From Hippophae tibetana (lineage: Eukaryota > Streptophyta > Magnoliopsida > Rosales > Elaeagnaceae), in contig CM072812.1 in NCBI GenBank assembly GCA_037013495.1, positions 38,437,001 to 38,501,000 on the forward strand: a stretch of DNA of 64,000 nt. Reading direction: 5' to 3'. A model generated the notes under the pieces. It saw only the letters and a program-made list of their open reading frames with translations. It did no database searches and was not told where the DNA came from. Below are positions 44,860 through 58,391 of the stretch, piece after piece. Each line of letters opens with the position of its first letter. Position 1 is the first letter of the stretch. The position numbers and the translations under genes were made by a program.

Positions 44860-45290
44860 TGGAGTCATCTCTTATATCAAGCACATAAAAAATCAATTGG
44901 GAATATAACCTTAATAACATGCTCTAAAACATCTTCCAAAACTCCTTTTGGATAAGCATTAGGTTGATCGGTGAGTTGGTTAACTAAATCAGTTTCTTTA
45001 AAAGGTCTAAGATTTAAAGTACCATAAATTAAGTAAGGTATAACATTAATTGAAGCTCCTAGATCTAGCATAGCCCTTTCAAATTTAGTGTTACCTATAA
45101 CGCATGGTATGGTGAAACTACCTAGATCCTTGCATTTTTGTAAAAGTTTCCTTTGTAAGACTACTGATGCATTCTCTCCCATGTTCACCACTTCATTGCC
45201 TTTGAGCTTCCTCTTGTTGGTGTATAACTCCTTTAAAAATTTATCATAGCGTGGTACTTTCTTGATGGCATCCAATAGTGGAATATTAAC
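44860..45290 (-). pseudogene. Athila-type protease region
   Basis: A 132-codon open stretch reads VPRYDKFLKELYTNKRKLKG, NEVVNMGENASVVLQRKLLQ, KCKDLGSFTIPCVIGNTKFE, RAMLDLGASINVIP, then LRPFKETDLVNQLTDQP and NAYPKGVLEDVLEHVIKVIF. This is the Athila protease module, with DLGAS as its active-site motif. Gag lies upstream (right) and the RT linker downstream (44.86-44.42 kb, degraded). The gene is open through the active site but lacks a functional context. Confidence 0.9.
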
Positions 45291-45299
45291 TTGTACTTT

Positions 45300-47150
45300 T
45301 TGAAAAGTTTCGAAGACTTTTTGCTCGTATACCTCCTTCTTGGATTTTACATACCTACTAGGAAAAGGAATAGAGGTTCTTAAGTAGAAATTGGAACTTT
45401 ATATTGTACCTTAGGTGCTTCTTTTTCTTTCTTATTTTTGATTTTTTTTTTGTTTTCTACTTTTTCAAAATTGTTTGGTTGTCCATAAATTAGCTCATCC
45501 GTAGTCTCATTTTCTTTGGTTTGTTCCTGATAAGCTTCTTCGAGTTAATTAACTCTTCTCAATGATATAGCATTGAAATTTCTCTAGGATTGACCATTGT
45601 TTGAAATGGAATTTCACCAAATCTTTGTGCTTCTAGTATCCCAACGATAGTAGCTAATTAACTGAATCTATTTTCAAGGTTCTTAATAGTAGATTTTGTG
45701 TCTTGTTGAAACTTGAGTGATTCTTATTAGACCTTCATAGTATCTTGTCAGAAAGATCCACAAACGACAAAAATATTTTTTTGTCAGTAGTGTTGGATAT
45801 TTTCGTATTTACCAAATCCTTTAAAGATTTAGCATGAAGAGGAAGAGAATTCTGTAGTCCCACTCGATAAGGTGGTTGGCCTCTTATAAAAGGAAAATCT
45901 AGTGGATTACTATGGGTTATTGCTTGATTACTTTCAAAAATAGCTAAAATTAGGATGATCCATCCAAGTAGGATTTCGAGTCTCATAGTAGGGATCATGT
46001 TTTTCCTTTGTAGCCCTTGGTATCCTCACATAGCATTTTATTATTCAACATTAGGAACTTAAATAGTATGACTCATGTTTATTGGGTGTCCAATTTTAGT
46101 ACAGATTCTACAAGTTTGAACTTGTCTAATTTCTAATTGTTGTATAATTGAAGTAAGGGTGCTCAACTATTGTTCAATATTATTGAAAACTCCTTCTTAA
46201 TTGACCTTTTTTATTGTGGGTTAGAACATGTGCCAAACTATAGAGCATTTGTAGCCATAGTAGTGATCAAATTTCTTATAGATTTTGGAGTCTTATTAAC
46301 TAAAGTTCTACCATTTGCTCTATCTGTCATTCTTTTGTCCATGTGTGTAAATCCCTTATAAAAGTATTAGATTAAGATCTATTCACTTATTTGATGATGG
46401 GAGAAACTAGCCCATAATTTCTTGAATCACTCCCAATACTTATATAAATTCTCCACATTGCACTATTGAACATCACAAATTTCTTTTCTGATTAGAGTAG
46501 CCCTTGAAGTTGGAAAATATTTCTACAAGAAGAGTTGTTTCATTTTATTCCAAGTATTTATTTTCTCAGATGATAAGTATTATAATCACTCTTTAGCATT
46601 ATCTTCTAAAGAGAATGGTAATGCCTTAAATTTTTCTTGTTCTTTAGTAGTGCCATTAGGTTTTTTGCTAGAATAAATAACATGAAATTCCTTTATATTC
46701 TTGTTTGAATCGTTACTAGCAAAACCTCAAAAAGTAGGGAAGAGATGAATTAAGCCAGATTTTAATTCAGAAGCATCATCATTTTCATCATATTGAATGC
46801 ATAAGGATAATTGATCAAAAACTAGTGACCCATCTCCCAACGGGTTTGATTGGGATTATCCATTTCTATATGGATGGAATGATCCAAATCTTTAGATAAG
46901 TTCCATGCACTTAAAAGATCTTTCTATATATCTTGCTCAATAAATTATTAATTCGATCTCAAATCGTAGTATGGGTTCATTCATCATGACTCTAAAAAGC
47001 AAATAAAGATTAGAAACAAGTTAAATAAAAATAAAAACAAATATATCAAAATAAAAATAAACAAAATATTTTTTATGTTTGTTAAAAAATTTCTAATTTT
47101 TTTTTTAATTTTTGATTATTTTTATATTTTTATATATTTATGTATATAAA
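45300..47150 (-). pseudogene. Athila-type gag
   Basis: Right to left: GFASNDSNKNIKEFHVIYSS, then KALPFSLEDNAKE, FPTSRATLIRKEICDVQ and SFSHHQISE (46.75-46.4 kb), matching the Retrotrans_gag domain of Athila. A zinc knuckle QTCRICTKIGHPINMSHTI follows at 46.11-46.05 kb, then DPYYETRNPTWMDHPNFSYF near 45.99-45.93 kb and LHAKSLKDLVNTK near 45.83 kb. Several frames and stops are involved. The plus-strand element preserves the equivalent tail at 1.13-1.42 kb. Not functional. Confidence 0.8.
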
Positions 47151-47189
47151 ATAAATAAAAATAAATAAGAGTTAATTGAACGAAAATTT

Positions 47190-48440
47190 CCAGGGATATA
47201 GCACAAAATTTTAATTCGTGTAGGGGTCTTTCTCGTAGAGGATTTTGAAAACTAATTCCAATTTAATAAAGATAGAGATTTTGTTTTATAAACTAAAAAT
47301 TAAATCTAACAATTAAATATTAATTAAGATAAAAACAAATTATAAATATTATGATAAAAAATTAAATAAAATAATGATGGAAAGATCATTCTCCACTATG
47401 AGCATGTATTGTAAATAAACAAAAACATATCATATTCTCTAATTCTTTGATTATACCAACTTAAATAAATTCACAAAAGCAAAAAACTTCACCTCTTTTC
47501 ACATATTCGTTGAATTAAATAAGCTACTCATCCAACTCATTTTAATAGATAACCTAGAATAAGTTCTTTAAATTTAATATATCAAAATCATTAATTTTAA
47601 AGCAACATATTGGATGAAGGCTAAACACAAAAGCTCAGTTAATTATTTAGAGTATTAATTCTCATTACAAGTAATTTCTCACTAATTATCTAAATTCATT
47701 AAAGATGAAGTAATTCAATTATTTAATTATACACTTAAATATTCAAATAAATTCATACAAAAATTAAAAGTGAGAATTAATACAAAATCAAAAAGAATAA
47801 ATGAATAGAATATTAAGATCTTATTAAATTTTATAATCCATTTCTAAGGCTTTGAAATCAACTAAAATCATTTATAAAATTAGCTACTAATGACAAACAA
47901 TAAATTAAGAAAATAATTCATGAAAACAATAAAAGAAAGAAAAAGAAATCCTATGATTTTTATTTTTTAATTTGATCTTCAACTCCTTTAATTTCTTATT
48001 AAATCATCTTCTTCTCAATTATTGCCTTTAGCTTAATTATATAATTCTTGTATTTTTATATTAATTTTTGTGCAATTCCGAAACTATTTATATTTTATGG
48101 TGTGTTATTTTATATTTATATTAAGAAAATTGACTGGTTTTGAGTTATATTAGGATTGATGATACACAAGTTGCATGTAAAAAGGGATATATGAGTGTGC
48201 AAAATTTGCTCACTAAGAAGGATAAATGGGACACATTTTAGCTTATAGAATTTAGAGTACGTCCATAGATACTTCTACGTATATTTGCTTGTCAAATAAA
48301 AATCATAAAAAATTCATAAAATCCTATAAAAATCCCAAAAGTCTAAGAACTTAATATTTCTTAAATAAATATTAAGTAAATAATTTTAGCTCATTATAAT
48401 AATAAAATATACATAAATTTAAAGGAATTGATATATAAAA
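47190..48440 (-). mobile_element. Possible 5' LTR of the minus-strand Athila element
   Basis: Its left end reads on the minus strand CTCTACGAGAAAGACCCCTA, a position and style fitting the end of an Athila-type LTR, and its right part has ATTCATAAAA..AAATATTAAGTAAA like the start of the 41.4-kb LTR. Similarity is otherwise weak, the GC-rich G-box block is missing and no tRNA primer site could be recognised, so it may belong to a different subfamily. Confidence 0.4.
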
Positions 48441-51400
48441 ATGTGTATAAAATATCACTTAACATCCAATATACTTGGTAACTTGGATGGTTGGTCGGCT
48501 AGTCAACCTACTTGGCCAGATGGTCTAATCATGTCAACTAGTCTATTATATCAATTGACGTGCCATAAAATCTGGTTAGGCAATGAGCCATTGGGTCTGG
48601 TCGACTAGCTCCATGTTCGTATAGGTCCCCTTATTGGAACCTCCTTACAAAGATCAACCCTTTCTTTGTCTCTACCTATGTGTTTGTCTCAATGAATGGA
48701 TCCTTTTGCACTTCTACTCTATGCCACGTGCCTTTTGGGAGATTTATCCCTTGTTTTCCTACTATAAATGTGCTTTCTATTGCTAGGCTTGGAGTGCCTA
48801 CAAGAGAAATCAAAAAATATATTGTAGTAAGAAATTGCAACTGTGGAAGCACACTATTCAAAATATTTCCTAGCCTACCAACTAGGACCCACAAGTGTAT
48901 TATGGAAGTGACAAAGTATTATTCTTAGTGTTCTTGGTGTTCATCTAGAATTAAAGAAAAATTGAAGACAAAAATATAAAGAACAGAGTTATGATCACTT
49001 ACCAAAGGATTATTGAAGTAAAGACTATGTGTAAGATATTCTCTCTATAGAACCTCCGACAGTTGACTAAATGGCCTTGAGTTGAAAGAGACTAATGAAG
49101 GCTTAACCTATATACAAGTTCAAAAGCTCAATCTTAGCAATTCATCTGACCCATGATCAAAGAGTTCAAATCAAAGGAGATAATTGTGAATCTAATTAGA
49201 TAATTATCAGGGTTTAAGACTCAAAATTCATGGGTATATGTTGAATTTTACAATAAATATTTTGAGAGGAAATAACTTTTCAACTGTGACTTCATTTGAC
49301 AAAAGAAAACAACCATTAGAAATTTAAAACATAAAAATTAAAAAAAATTATAAAGATCAAGGACACCAACTACCTAGAAAGTTAAGACGTTCCTACCATG
49401 ACACAACTACTTTGTTGTGTCCAAGTGAAGTATACCATCTTACTCACCACAGACGATCTAGCAAGCCTAAGGATTATGTTGAGGGAACATTTTACCAATT
49501 ATACTTGGCACCCTCCAATTGGTTCACATCATATTTGATTAGTTAAAAGGGATATGGTCAGCTCACAGTCAAATTGCATTATGAAACCCGATAATTTGTA
49601 ATAAATTATGAAAGTTTCATAAAGGAACTTTTAATAGTATTTTAAAATATAGCAATGTGATAGGAAACTTTATGTGAAAAATTAGATCTCTTCCAAAAAT
49701 TTGGAACAAAAATACTGAAGCTCGTCGGGTCCTCGTCGATCAATAAGAAGCTAGCAAGGAAAAACAAAACTCATTAGGTTCTCATTAGGGGAGCTTAGCA
49801 AGCCATCGACAAGGGTGGCAATGAGGACCTAGTTTTAGCTATGCATACGAAAAAATTAGCCCATTTTTATCATTCAAAAATTTACATGCTTTCCTTCTCT
49901 CTCTAAGATTTTATTTCTCTAAGATATTTCAATTTTTGATACATTTCTGATTATGTTTTGGGGATAAATTATCCAAGAGTTTGGGTTCAAAAAATAGAGC
50001 ATCCAGATAAGAGATTATTAGTTTTTATTTTGACATTCTTATAAAGGTAAAATTATTCCTTTAAGCATTAATTTTACAATACATAAATTAACTTATATTA
50101 TTGTTGATTCTTAAACAAATACGATGGTGTTTAGTTTATGCTAAAAAGAAATAGGAATTAGCCATAGACTTAGGAGCATTATCAGAAAAATTTCCAGGTT
50201 TGGGGGTTTCTTTCTCCAACTTTATTAATGCATTATTTTTAAGAAAATGTTATGCATCATATATTATGAATAAAAGGAAAACATATGTCATGACTTTTAT
50301 AAGAAATATTATAAATGTTGTTAAAATAAAATATTCATTATGAACATTTTTATATATGCATAAGTTGAAATTTTTATATAAAATGAATATTAAAAATACT
50401 ACACATGACATATAAGATTTTGTACATGCATTATGAAATGATTTTTGGGGATGTTGTTATACATATATGATGTCTTGTGAAATATTGTACCCATGAGCTA
50501 CTGATTAAAGTGGAATATTTTTCGATGGACTATCGGTATGCATTGTATTCACATGTATCTCAATGTTTACCTATCTATGGATTTAAGGGTTTGTCCTTCT
50601 ATAGATCTCGGATTTTAATCACACATGGGCCTTGGAGTTTGACTGTTTATTGTATCTCAAAGTGAACTAACCATATGATAAGGATGTTTATGAATATTGT
50701 GCCATATTTATCTCAAGTATGAATATACATGGGTCAGAGGTTAAAATCACACATGTGTCCATGTATTTCAAAGTTGACCAATACATATAGAGATTGCATA
50801 TCATGCATATAGATTTTATATTAGGCATGACATATTAATATCATATGAGCATGCATGGAATACCTAGAATGTACACTTCACCCAATTTCGAAAGTGAGAA
50901 AATATAGATATCTAGGATTTTATAGATAAAATTCTCCCTACATTATACTTATAATGTTGTTATTTATATTAATGAATTGTATTATATGTAGCCTATATCA
51001 TGTTATTTGTTATGATATTATTTGTAGTATACTCCAATTGAATTAGTTGTAGCTCACTCTATTTTCCCTACCTCTTAGATTATGTTTCAATAAGACTACA
51101 CATGTTTTGATGTTGAAAAAGAAGTAGAATACATGTTTTACTTTTATATTGTTTCTTTCATTTCGTATTTCTAAGATGTTATGTAAAAAATGATTTATTT
51201 TTCTTGTTATGTATTGTTGTTTATGAAATTTAAATAGTTTGTGGTAAATTTTTGTTTGAATAAGGATACTTAGAATTTAATAGAAATTTTATTAAAAATT
51301 GATTTAGATTTTCTTAAAAATATATGTCATTTTTATCTAAGTACTTATTTTTATAGGACATGATATGTACAGCAGATTGGTAATTGAGTTATAAGATATA

Positions 51401-52354
51401 TCTTCTCTAGTCATTTTTATTATTTCAATAAATTTGATAACCACGATGTCATTCTTTTTGATTGTTTGATCATCATTTTTTAGAACTGAGTCGGCAGATG
51501 TGTAATGAACGTGGTAAAAGTAGAAATCCACTTTAAACATAGGCAAGTATATAGACTTTAAACTTGTACAAATCGTCATTTTGTGTAGTTCATAGTTAAT
51601 AAAAGTAGAAGAAAAAATATAATAGACCTACTATTTTCTTTTAATAAATAGAAGGAGCGTGTGCCCCACGGTCCCTCTCTTGGTCCGTCCTTGCCTTCAG
51701 GTTTAAAATACAATAATCCATTCCATCAATATTGGATGAAAGAATAAATTGGGATTAAGACAATACATCTCATATAGCTCAATCCATTTGAGACATTGGG
51801 TGGTCATATTATATAGGATTTGATTATTAATGTTTTTTCCTGTCTCATTCGTAATTATAAAATTGAACCGGACTATAGTAGTCGCACATTTCATCACATC
51901 ATATATGTCAAATCCCAACCTATTTTAATAGTAGTATTATAAAAGAACCATTTAAATTTAAATGGTATAAATGAGATTAAATGAAACTAAAATTTCAATA
52001 GCCTTTTCTCGGGAAAAAATACAAAAAACTCATCTCAAGTAAATAGTTTTTTTTTTCCTGGATAAATCTCAAGTCAATAGTTAGTTAAATATTTACACGG
52101 GATGCGCATTTTTTTTCAAAAACCAAACAAGTAACTCAAATTAACTAACTAATATATATACATAGAGAGAGAGAGATTGGTTGATCTAAATAAATTCAAA
52201 AAAATATCAAAACCAATTTTGTCAATACAGTTGGAGATCCAAAAATTATAAAAATCGAATGAGTTAAATTTAAGAATATGCATAGTCACTCTTGTCACTT
52301 ATTTTCACACTTTATTCAAATCACTATCAAATTGATCCAAAATCTTCAAATTAA
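48441..52354. other. Unassigned region, probably LTR-derived in part
   Basis: No supported gene in 3.9 kb. At 48480-48800 a less AT-rich block with CCACGTG (48724) and a TATA box CTATAAAT (48762) looks like a promoter, possibly of an LTR. At 51040-51080 GTAGCTCACTCTATTTTCC recalls a motif in Tekay/Del-type LTRs. A short GC-richer block lies at 51655-51700 and GA/TA microsatellite at 52148-52176. The overlapping frames at 48.68-48.93 kb on both strands are unsupported. Confidence 0.4.
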
Positions 52355-52860
52355 AATTTTTTCTTACATAATTATATAGATTATATGTTCAGGGAATATG
52401 AGATTTGACATAGATCTACAGTTACATATGATGTTCGGTAAGCTATCAAGCACACTCTAATTTCTATAATTTTTTATAACAATTATGTATAAATTTTTCA
52501 ATGATTAATTTTAAAAACAACTACAAATCTATATTTGTATAATACCTAATGGAATCATCTTATCTCTCTTTAATGATAAGAGATTAAGTAAATAAAATAT
52601 CATATGATAATAACATTAAGTTAAATTATATAACACATTTTTTTATTTCAATTAGATGTAAATTTTATATCATATTATGATTATGGGTTCAAAATCGTCA
52701 AGTTAACCTCCTTCAAACCAACCTTATAAGTTAGCTTGAAGGTTGTTTTTTTGGAAGTCATAAGTCGATTAAGGTTTTGGGATTTTTAAAACCATCAAGA
52801 TAAAATCAGCTTATAAAGTGACTCAAAAACTAACCTAACTAATCTACTTACATCCCTAAT
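52355..52860 (+). repeat. Dispersed repeat, copy 1 (inverted relative at 59.64 kb)
   Basis: Shares with the reverse complement of 59638-60095 the ordered blocks TTATATAGATTATATGTTC, GATGTTCGGTAAGCTAT, CAATGATTAATTTTAAAAA, TTAATGATAAGAGATTAAGT, CATATTATGATTAT, GGCTTGAAGG-type sequence and ACTCAAAAACTAACCTAA. Its right end ATCTACTTACATCCCTA would read TAGGGATGTAAGTAG on the other strand, as in hAT-type terminal repeats. Confidence 0.85.
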
Positions 52861-53699
52861 ATCGGGCATCTCATCTTCTATGAGTTATGTCTACATAAGA
52901 TGAGAAATTATCTACAACACTTTTGGTTTTTTTTCTTTTTTCACATATACGTTGATGATTGAAAAATATCAAAAACAAATACCTTTGGACACTTAGGTTG
53001 GTTAAAAATAAGAGTTATTTAATAACAATTTTTTAATATCTTTCTAAACGAATGAAATTTTTAATTTTATGATAAAATAGCACACATTACTTAAAAATAA
53101 GAGTTATATTTTTTATATTTCTACATGCACAAGTCATATACCTAGTATGATTACTTTTACACAAGTTATGAGGTAACTTTCTCTATTCAATGTTGTAGCT
53201 TCACACATCACAGTAGGTAACCTTCTCAAAATTAGGTGCCTTCCTACAATAAAATTTTCAAAATGCAAGAAATCATACTCAATACAATTGTGCAATCAAG
53301 GTTAGCTCAAGTCCTTGTAACTTTCAAGATAATTCATAAACTTCAAGCATAACATATATTTATATTCAATAAATGTGTGAATAAGTTCATGTCAACATCG
53401 ATCTCTACATATAGAACATTATATATGTGAACAATGTGAAAATGTAAAATCATTTATATACTAGATAATCACAATGAGTCAAGCCATTAAAGACAAGGTT
53501 GTGTTTATGTAGATGTCTCTTAGCACAATACCTTAATGGTTGAAAAACATTCTACATTTTTTTTGTTAAAATCCTTAACATAAAAGAAAAAAAATCCTAA
53601 CAATAAAATAAACGTAAGCCTACAAACTTACCTAGGATAATTTAAGCATTCAAAGTTGAACGAAATAAACAACTAGTAATAAAAAATAATAATATTCTA
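52861..53699. other. Unassigned AT-rich DNA
   Basis: No gene, LTR or repeat recognised here. Confidence 0.5.
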
Positions 53700-54554
53700 G
53701 AATTTTGATTTCTCAATGTGTTTAGGTAAAGATTTACTTAACTTAAATTTCATAGGTATGTTCTTGGACTTGCTTTATTTTTCACATTCATCTTAAATAA
53801 AAATTCAACATACATATTCTCATTCATCTTAAAAGGTGGTGGAACATATATATATTGATGATAATTATGAGTATTTCTATTTGAAACATATAAATAATTA
53901 TTAAATTGAGATGCATTCATCAAAAACCTATATTTTGGTTATATGTGACCTTTTTTCTACATTAGTGATGATATACATTTATAATTTTTACAGTTGTAAC
54001 AAATATAAGTGTAGTGGGTGTTTTTGCATTATTAGTAGCAATAAGAGTAGGGTTAGAATGCCTTTCAAATGTGGTATTTGATGCTAAAGATGTGCTACTC
54101 TCATCCATATAACAAATGTCACATGTATCATCATGTGACTTACTAAAACTTAAAACATTATACAAACATTAAGCTCCAATGGTAAGTCTTTTGATTGCTT
54201 CACTTGAATCTTTGATCTCTTGCACCACTTTATTATTCTCTACAGCAAGAATATTATTTTATTTTTTCAAACCTAGAAGACTTATATTCACAACATTAAT
54301 ATGTTCAAACTATTCTTTTTCTACGATGGATAAGTTTGGTTCATGGATACTAATCATGTCATTCAATTTAGTTACTTCAATAAGAAGTTTATATCTCTCT
54401 TTCTTAACACCTAAACAATCAAGAAATAATTCTTTAAAACTTAATGCATTATATTTAGAGAGAATAGCATAGTCAAGTCCTTATTATATGGGGTATCACT
54501 ATCAATATAACAATTCATGATAAAACAATTCCTATGAACATCACTATCTAGTGT
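53700..54554 (-). pseudogene. Sirevirus-like Copia gag remnant (C-terminal half)
   Basis: On the minus strand, directly downstream of the primer site, the translation reads MNCYIDSDTPYNKDLTMLFS, YKLLIEVTKLNDMISIHEPN, LAVENNKVVQEIKDSSEAI, LYNVLSFSKSHDDTCDICYM and, near 54.0-53.95 kb, CRKKVTYNQ. The coiled-coil-like middle followed by a degraded cysteine motif resembles the C-terminal half of Sirevirus gag. The UBN2 half that should come first is absent, suggesting an internal deletion next to the primer site. Two of the open pieces (53962-54165) keep the frame. Confidence 0.5.
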
Positions 54555-54568
54555 TAACTTTGATACCA
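54555..54568 (-). other. Primer-binding site of a Copia element
   Basis: Minus strand TGGTATCAAAGTTA, two bases after an LTR end GAATTATCA. It fixes the 5' LTR boundary at 54571. Confidence 0.75.
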
Positions 54569-54570
54569 AT

Positions 54571-55560
54571 TGATAATTCTAAATTTATGGATCTAACACC
54601 TTAGAGGAGGGTGAATAGGTTATTTAAAATTATCAATTCTAAATTGATAAACTAATCATAATAATTAGACATGAAATCACATGTCAAAATTAAATATGGA
54701 AAGTAAAATATAATCAAAGAGGAAAACCATCAGTCCATTGGATCAAATAATCTATCAACTATAAAAACTAAATGCTCAAGTACAAATTTGATCTTACACT
54801 ACCCTAACATGGTAACACAGATAATGTCTAAATGTATTTTACTTACGATCCTCTACTCTATTTTCCCAACTTTAAAGATTAGCTTGTATGGATATTGGTC
54901 AACATTCCATTTAGTTCCTCACCAATTCGACATGTTTATTGGAAAACCTGCAAAAATAATTAGCATAGAAACATAGGTGTCCATGTGCATTGTAGATGGA
55001 TTCCAATAATGAACAATTCCTAATCCTAGTTCAAAAGATATCAATAACTATGAACTAAGAATTCTAGAACAAAAATTCTAACTTAAGATCAATAACAATA
55101 GCTCTTTTAAATATTGATATTTAATTTAATAAATCTTTACCACACATATGAAGAATTGATGCAAGTATGAAATAATCCTAGAAAGAAGAAGCTTTATGAT
55201 CATAGAAAATAATTAATAAAAACTATGAAATTCATGAAAAATAAAAGCATGTAGTTTTGTTTGCATGTGAGTAGTGTGGTTTATTGTAACAATGATCAAT
55301 GGGTTGTATTTATAAAATATATTTAAAACCCTAATTATAAGTCATTGTAAAAAGACAATCATACTCTAAATAGGATTATTAGTACTCATTGAATAATTGT
55401 CTCTATTATTGTCATATATTTCTCATATGATATTTTATTGAAGTGAATCAAAATGTGTTGTAAATCTTATTCAATGAGATACAATCTTCACTGAAATACA
55501 ATTTTTTTCAATTTGGGTGATTCCTATGTAAAAGATGACTCTCATAAGTACAAAAATATA
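54571..55560 (-). mobile_element. Probable 5' LTR of the Copia element at 54 kb
   Basis: Lies in the position of the 5' LTR, beginning two bases from the primer site. The start of the LTR, around 55.5 kb, is not defined because no second copy exists in the window. No frame inside is supported. Confidence 0.45.
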
Positions 55561-55571
55561 AGATTTTAGGC

Positions 55572-55670
55572 TATATTTTAGCCTATATATTATACTATAT
55601 TTTAGCCTATTTTAACCTATATTTTAGACTATATCATAGCCTATATATTAAGTTATATTTTAGTAACAAT
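55572..55670. repeat. Minisatellite of TTTTAGCCTATAT units
   Basis: About seven imperfect units of 12-17 bases (TATTTTAGCCTATAT and TATATTTTAGACTATATC). The same motif resumes at 56350-56400 (TTTAGCCTATATCC) on the other side of a hAT-like repeat, and is related to 6.68-6.79 kb. Confidence 0.75.
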
Positions 55671-55760
55671 AATGTGAGCAACTCAAATAATTTTTATTGT
55701 ACAATGTGCTCATTAATGCATGAATGAAATTCTAAGTATGATATTATAAAGTATGAGTGA
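55644..55760 (+). repeat. Direct repeat, copy 1 (second copy 57318-57430)
   Basis: CTATATATTAAGTTATATTT, AACAATAATGTRARCAA, TTGTACAATGTGCT and AAATTYTAARTATRATATTA occur in the same order in both places, 1.67 kb apart. Confidence 0.8.
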
Positions 55761-55789
55761 GTAGGAAATTGAAACTGTTTGTTTTTGGC

Positions 55790-56350
55790 CAATCCGAGTC
55801 TAATCCAACCCAAACGAATTCAAAGATTTTCAATCCGAATCTGATCCGACAATATAATCAATCTGAACCAATGTGAATTCAAATAGATCAAATTTTTTTG
55901 GATCGGATAATATCAAATTGATATTAAAAATTATTTATGAATTATTATCATATATATATATAACACGATATACATAAATTTAAATTTTAAATTGATATTT
56001 TAGTAATAAACATTAATATTTATCCTCGTAACTAAAAAATAAAAAGTATATCTGTATAATTATTAAATTATTATAAATATTTATGTTTATTTTTAAGTTA
56101 AAATAATAATATAATATAATTATGGTATACATAAAATTTAAATATAACATATTATAAAATAAAATATGCATTTATTTATAATTTAAAAGTAATTACGTTC
56201 GAATCAGATAATGTGGATTGTAAAATCTATCAATACGAATTTGATCTAAATATGAACGGATTATATAATTTTTAATCCAAATCAGATCTAATTATAAAAT
56301 TTATCAATCCAATCCGATTTGAATCTGAATTAGATAGAATTTATCAACTT
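55790..56350. repeat. hAT-like repeat with ATCCGATCC-rich arms
   Basis: Both arms carry AATCCGAATCTGATCCGA- and CAATCCAATCCGATTTG-type sequence in opposing sense around an AT-rich centre. Such composition is common in short non-autonomous hAT elements of plants. Clear terminal repeats were not found. It interrupts the TTTTAGCCTATAT minisatellite. Confidence 0.4.
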
Positions 56351-56823
56351 AAACGGTTTAGCCTATATCCTACCATATATTTTTAGCTATATATAAGGTT
56401 TGAAGTGTCAATATTTGTGACAATGTTAAGATATAAATTTTATGAAAATTTCAAAAATATTATTGTTGTTAATGAAATCTTTGAAACAAATCATGAAAAT
56501 TATGGAAACTACAAATTTTTTTATAAAACATCAAAAAATTCAATTACTTATGTTTTAAACTAATGTTTGATTTAATACATGTATTTTTAAATATTTAAAA
56601 TGTTTATATTAATTAATAAGTTGACTAATTAATTAAAATATTATATAATAAAATATATATATATTGTTAAATATTATAGAATAAGTAGTTAAAAGGTTTA
56701 AAATAATTAATTATATTATCTAATTATATTAATTATTATAAATATATAAATATTTACAGTATGAAAATAAATGTCATTGATTTATCCATTAGTATTTGCT
56801 CCACTTATATTAGAGCGGTTCTT

Positions 56824-56877
56824 GAACATTCTATACATATCTAAACCATTGAACATTCTATACATATCTAAACCATT
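56824..56877. repeat. Perfect 27-bp tandem duplication
   Basis: GAACATTCTATACATATCTA plus AACCATT occurs twice in immediate succession. Confidence 0.95.
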
Positions 56878-57317
56878 ATGTATTGTTTCATGATTGGTGA
56901 CATGATTTTCTCTATGTCAACTACTTTGTATGGGTTTTGAAAATCTAATTTTCAACCAACTACAATAAGTAATACTTTTACCTATTTATTTCATATGTAT
57001 AGCAAATAGGATATAAACAAAAAAAAGTAAATATATTCTCTTATGCAAAAATAAAAATAAAAATTGAAATAATTACTTAGAAATAAGAAAAATAAGAAAA
57101 ATAAATCAAGAATTGATATTTCTGATATTTTGTTAAACATTTTAACGATATTTTAGTGACAATATCCATAATATTTAACAACGATATGTAAATAACATTC
57201 TAGATAATTTCAAAACAATTTGACCAAAAGATATGTATATCATATTTAAATGTCATGATATTAAAAATAGAGATATTGTCATGATATTATGGGTGGTGAC
57301 GTTGACATTTTCAATTT

Positions 57318-57430
57318 TAGCTATATATTAAGTTATATTTTAGCAACAATAATGTAAACAAATAATTTCCTTTGTACAATGTGCTTATAAGGTAAGAATA
57401 AAATTTTAAATATAATATTATAGAGATTAT
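57318..57430 (+). repeat. Direct repeat, copy 2
   Basis: Second copy of 55644-55760. Downstream to about 58390 I see only AT-rich unassigned DNA; the less AT-rich stretch at 57700-57900 has no recognised content. Confidence 0.8.
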
Positions 57431-58391
57431 AAGTATAGTACAATTATCCAAAATTTGGTATTTTTTTATTTTACTAAGCCTAAAACTAGTTTACAAATAA
57501 ATTCTTTCTATACAAAAATTATTAACACTCATAATATCCTACAATTATAATTATTAATGATAATTTTATTAAATATAATTAAAATATAATTAATTATGAT
57601 AATATAATAAAACAATTTATACATAATTATTATTATAATAATAACAAAAGTTATTTTGAAAATATTACAATAAAAATCGTTCAAACACTAATTTAGTAAG
57701 TGTTAGGTGATGTCAATTGCATATGCGTCATATTCACTGAAAATCATGTGTTGCGGTGGTTTTGCTTTCCCAAAAAGTCACCATTGCAACAATTGCACTT
57801 GCGTCTTTGTCATTATTTTCTACGTACTTTGACAATCTCCAGTTTTGTAAATACGTTTTTATATTATTCTTATTACTCTTTCGCATAGGTGGAAGTTGAA
57901 AATTTCAATCCACCCTTTGTTTGAACATTTTTAAAAATATATATTATATTATTTAGATAAAAAGTTTAAAGTAGATTTTTTTTAATAAAAGACAAAAATT
58001 TAAAAATTAATAATTAGGTTGAAAGATCGTGGCTTTAATATATGATTTTACTTTGGATGAGTTCTATTTAATTTTAAAAAATTAAGTATATTTTAAGAGA
58101 CATAATTTTAAAAAAATTATAACTTATCAATAAGTTATAACACAATTTTAATGGGTACTATAAATAGACCATTTATTTAGGTTACTTGATAGTCAATCAA
58201 GAGAGAACAAATATTAAGAATTGTTATCTAAGCACAATTATTTATTTATAAACAAAATTAGTGTTCTAAGCACCATAAATTTAGAAAATTAATTATTTAA
58301 ATACTCTTTAAAATCAAAGATATTTTTGGGTTTTTTTTCGTGAATGTACATCATATATAGCATAAGTATTCTTTGTAATCTATATGCATAT

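Noticed and set aside
48676..48928. Opposing frames of 72 and 82 codons
   Set aside because: They overlap each other on opposite strands near a TATA-like promoter block; no motif supports either.
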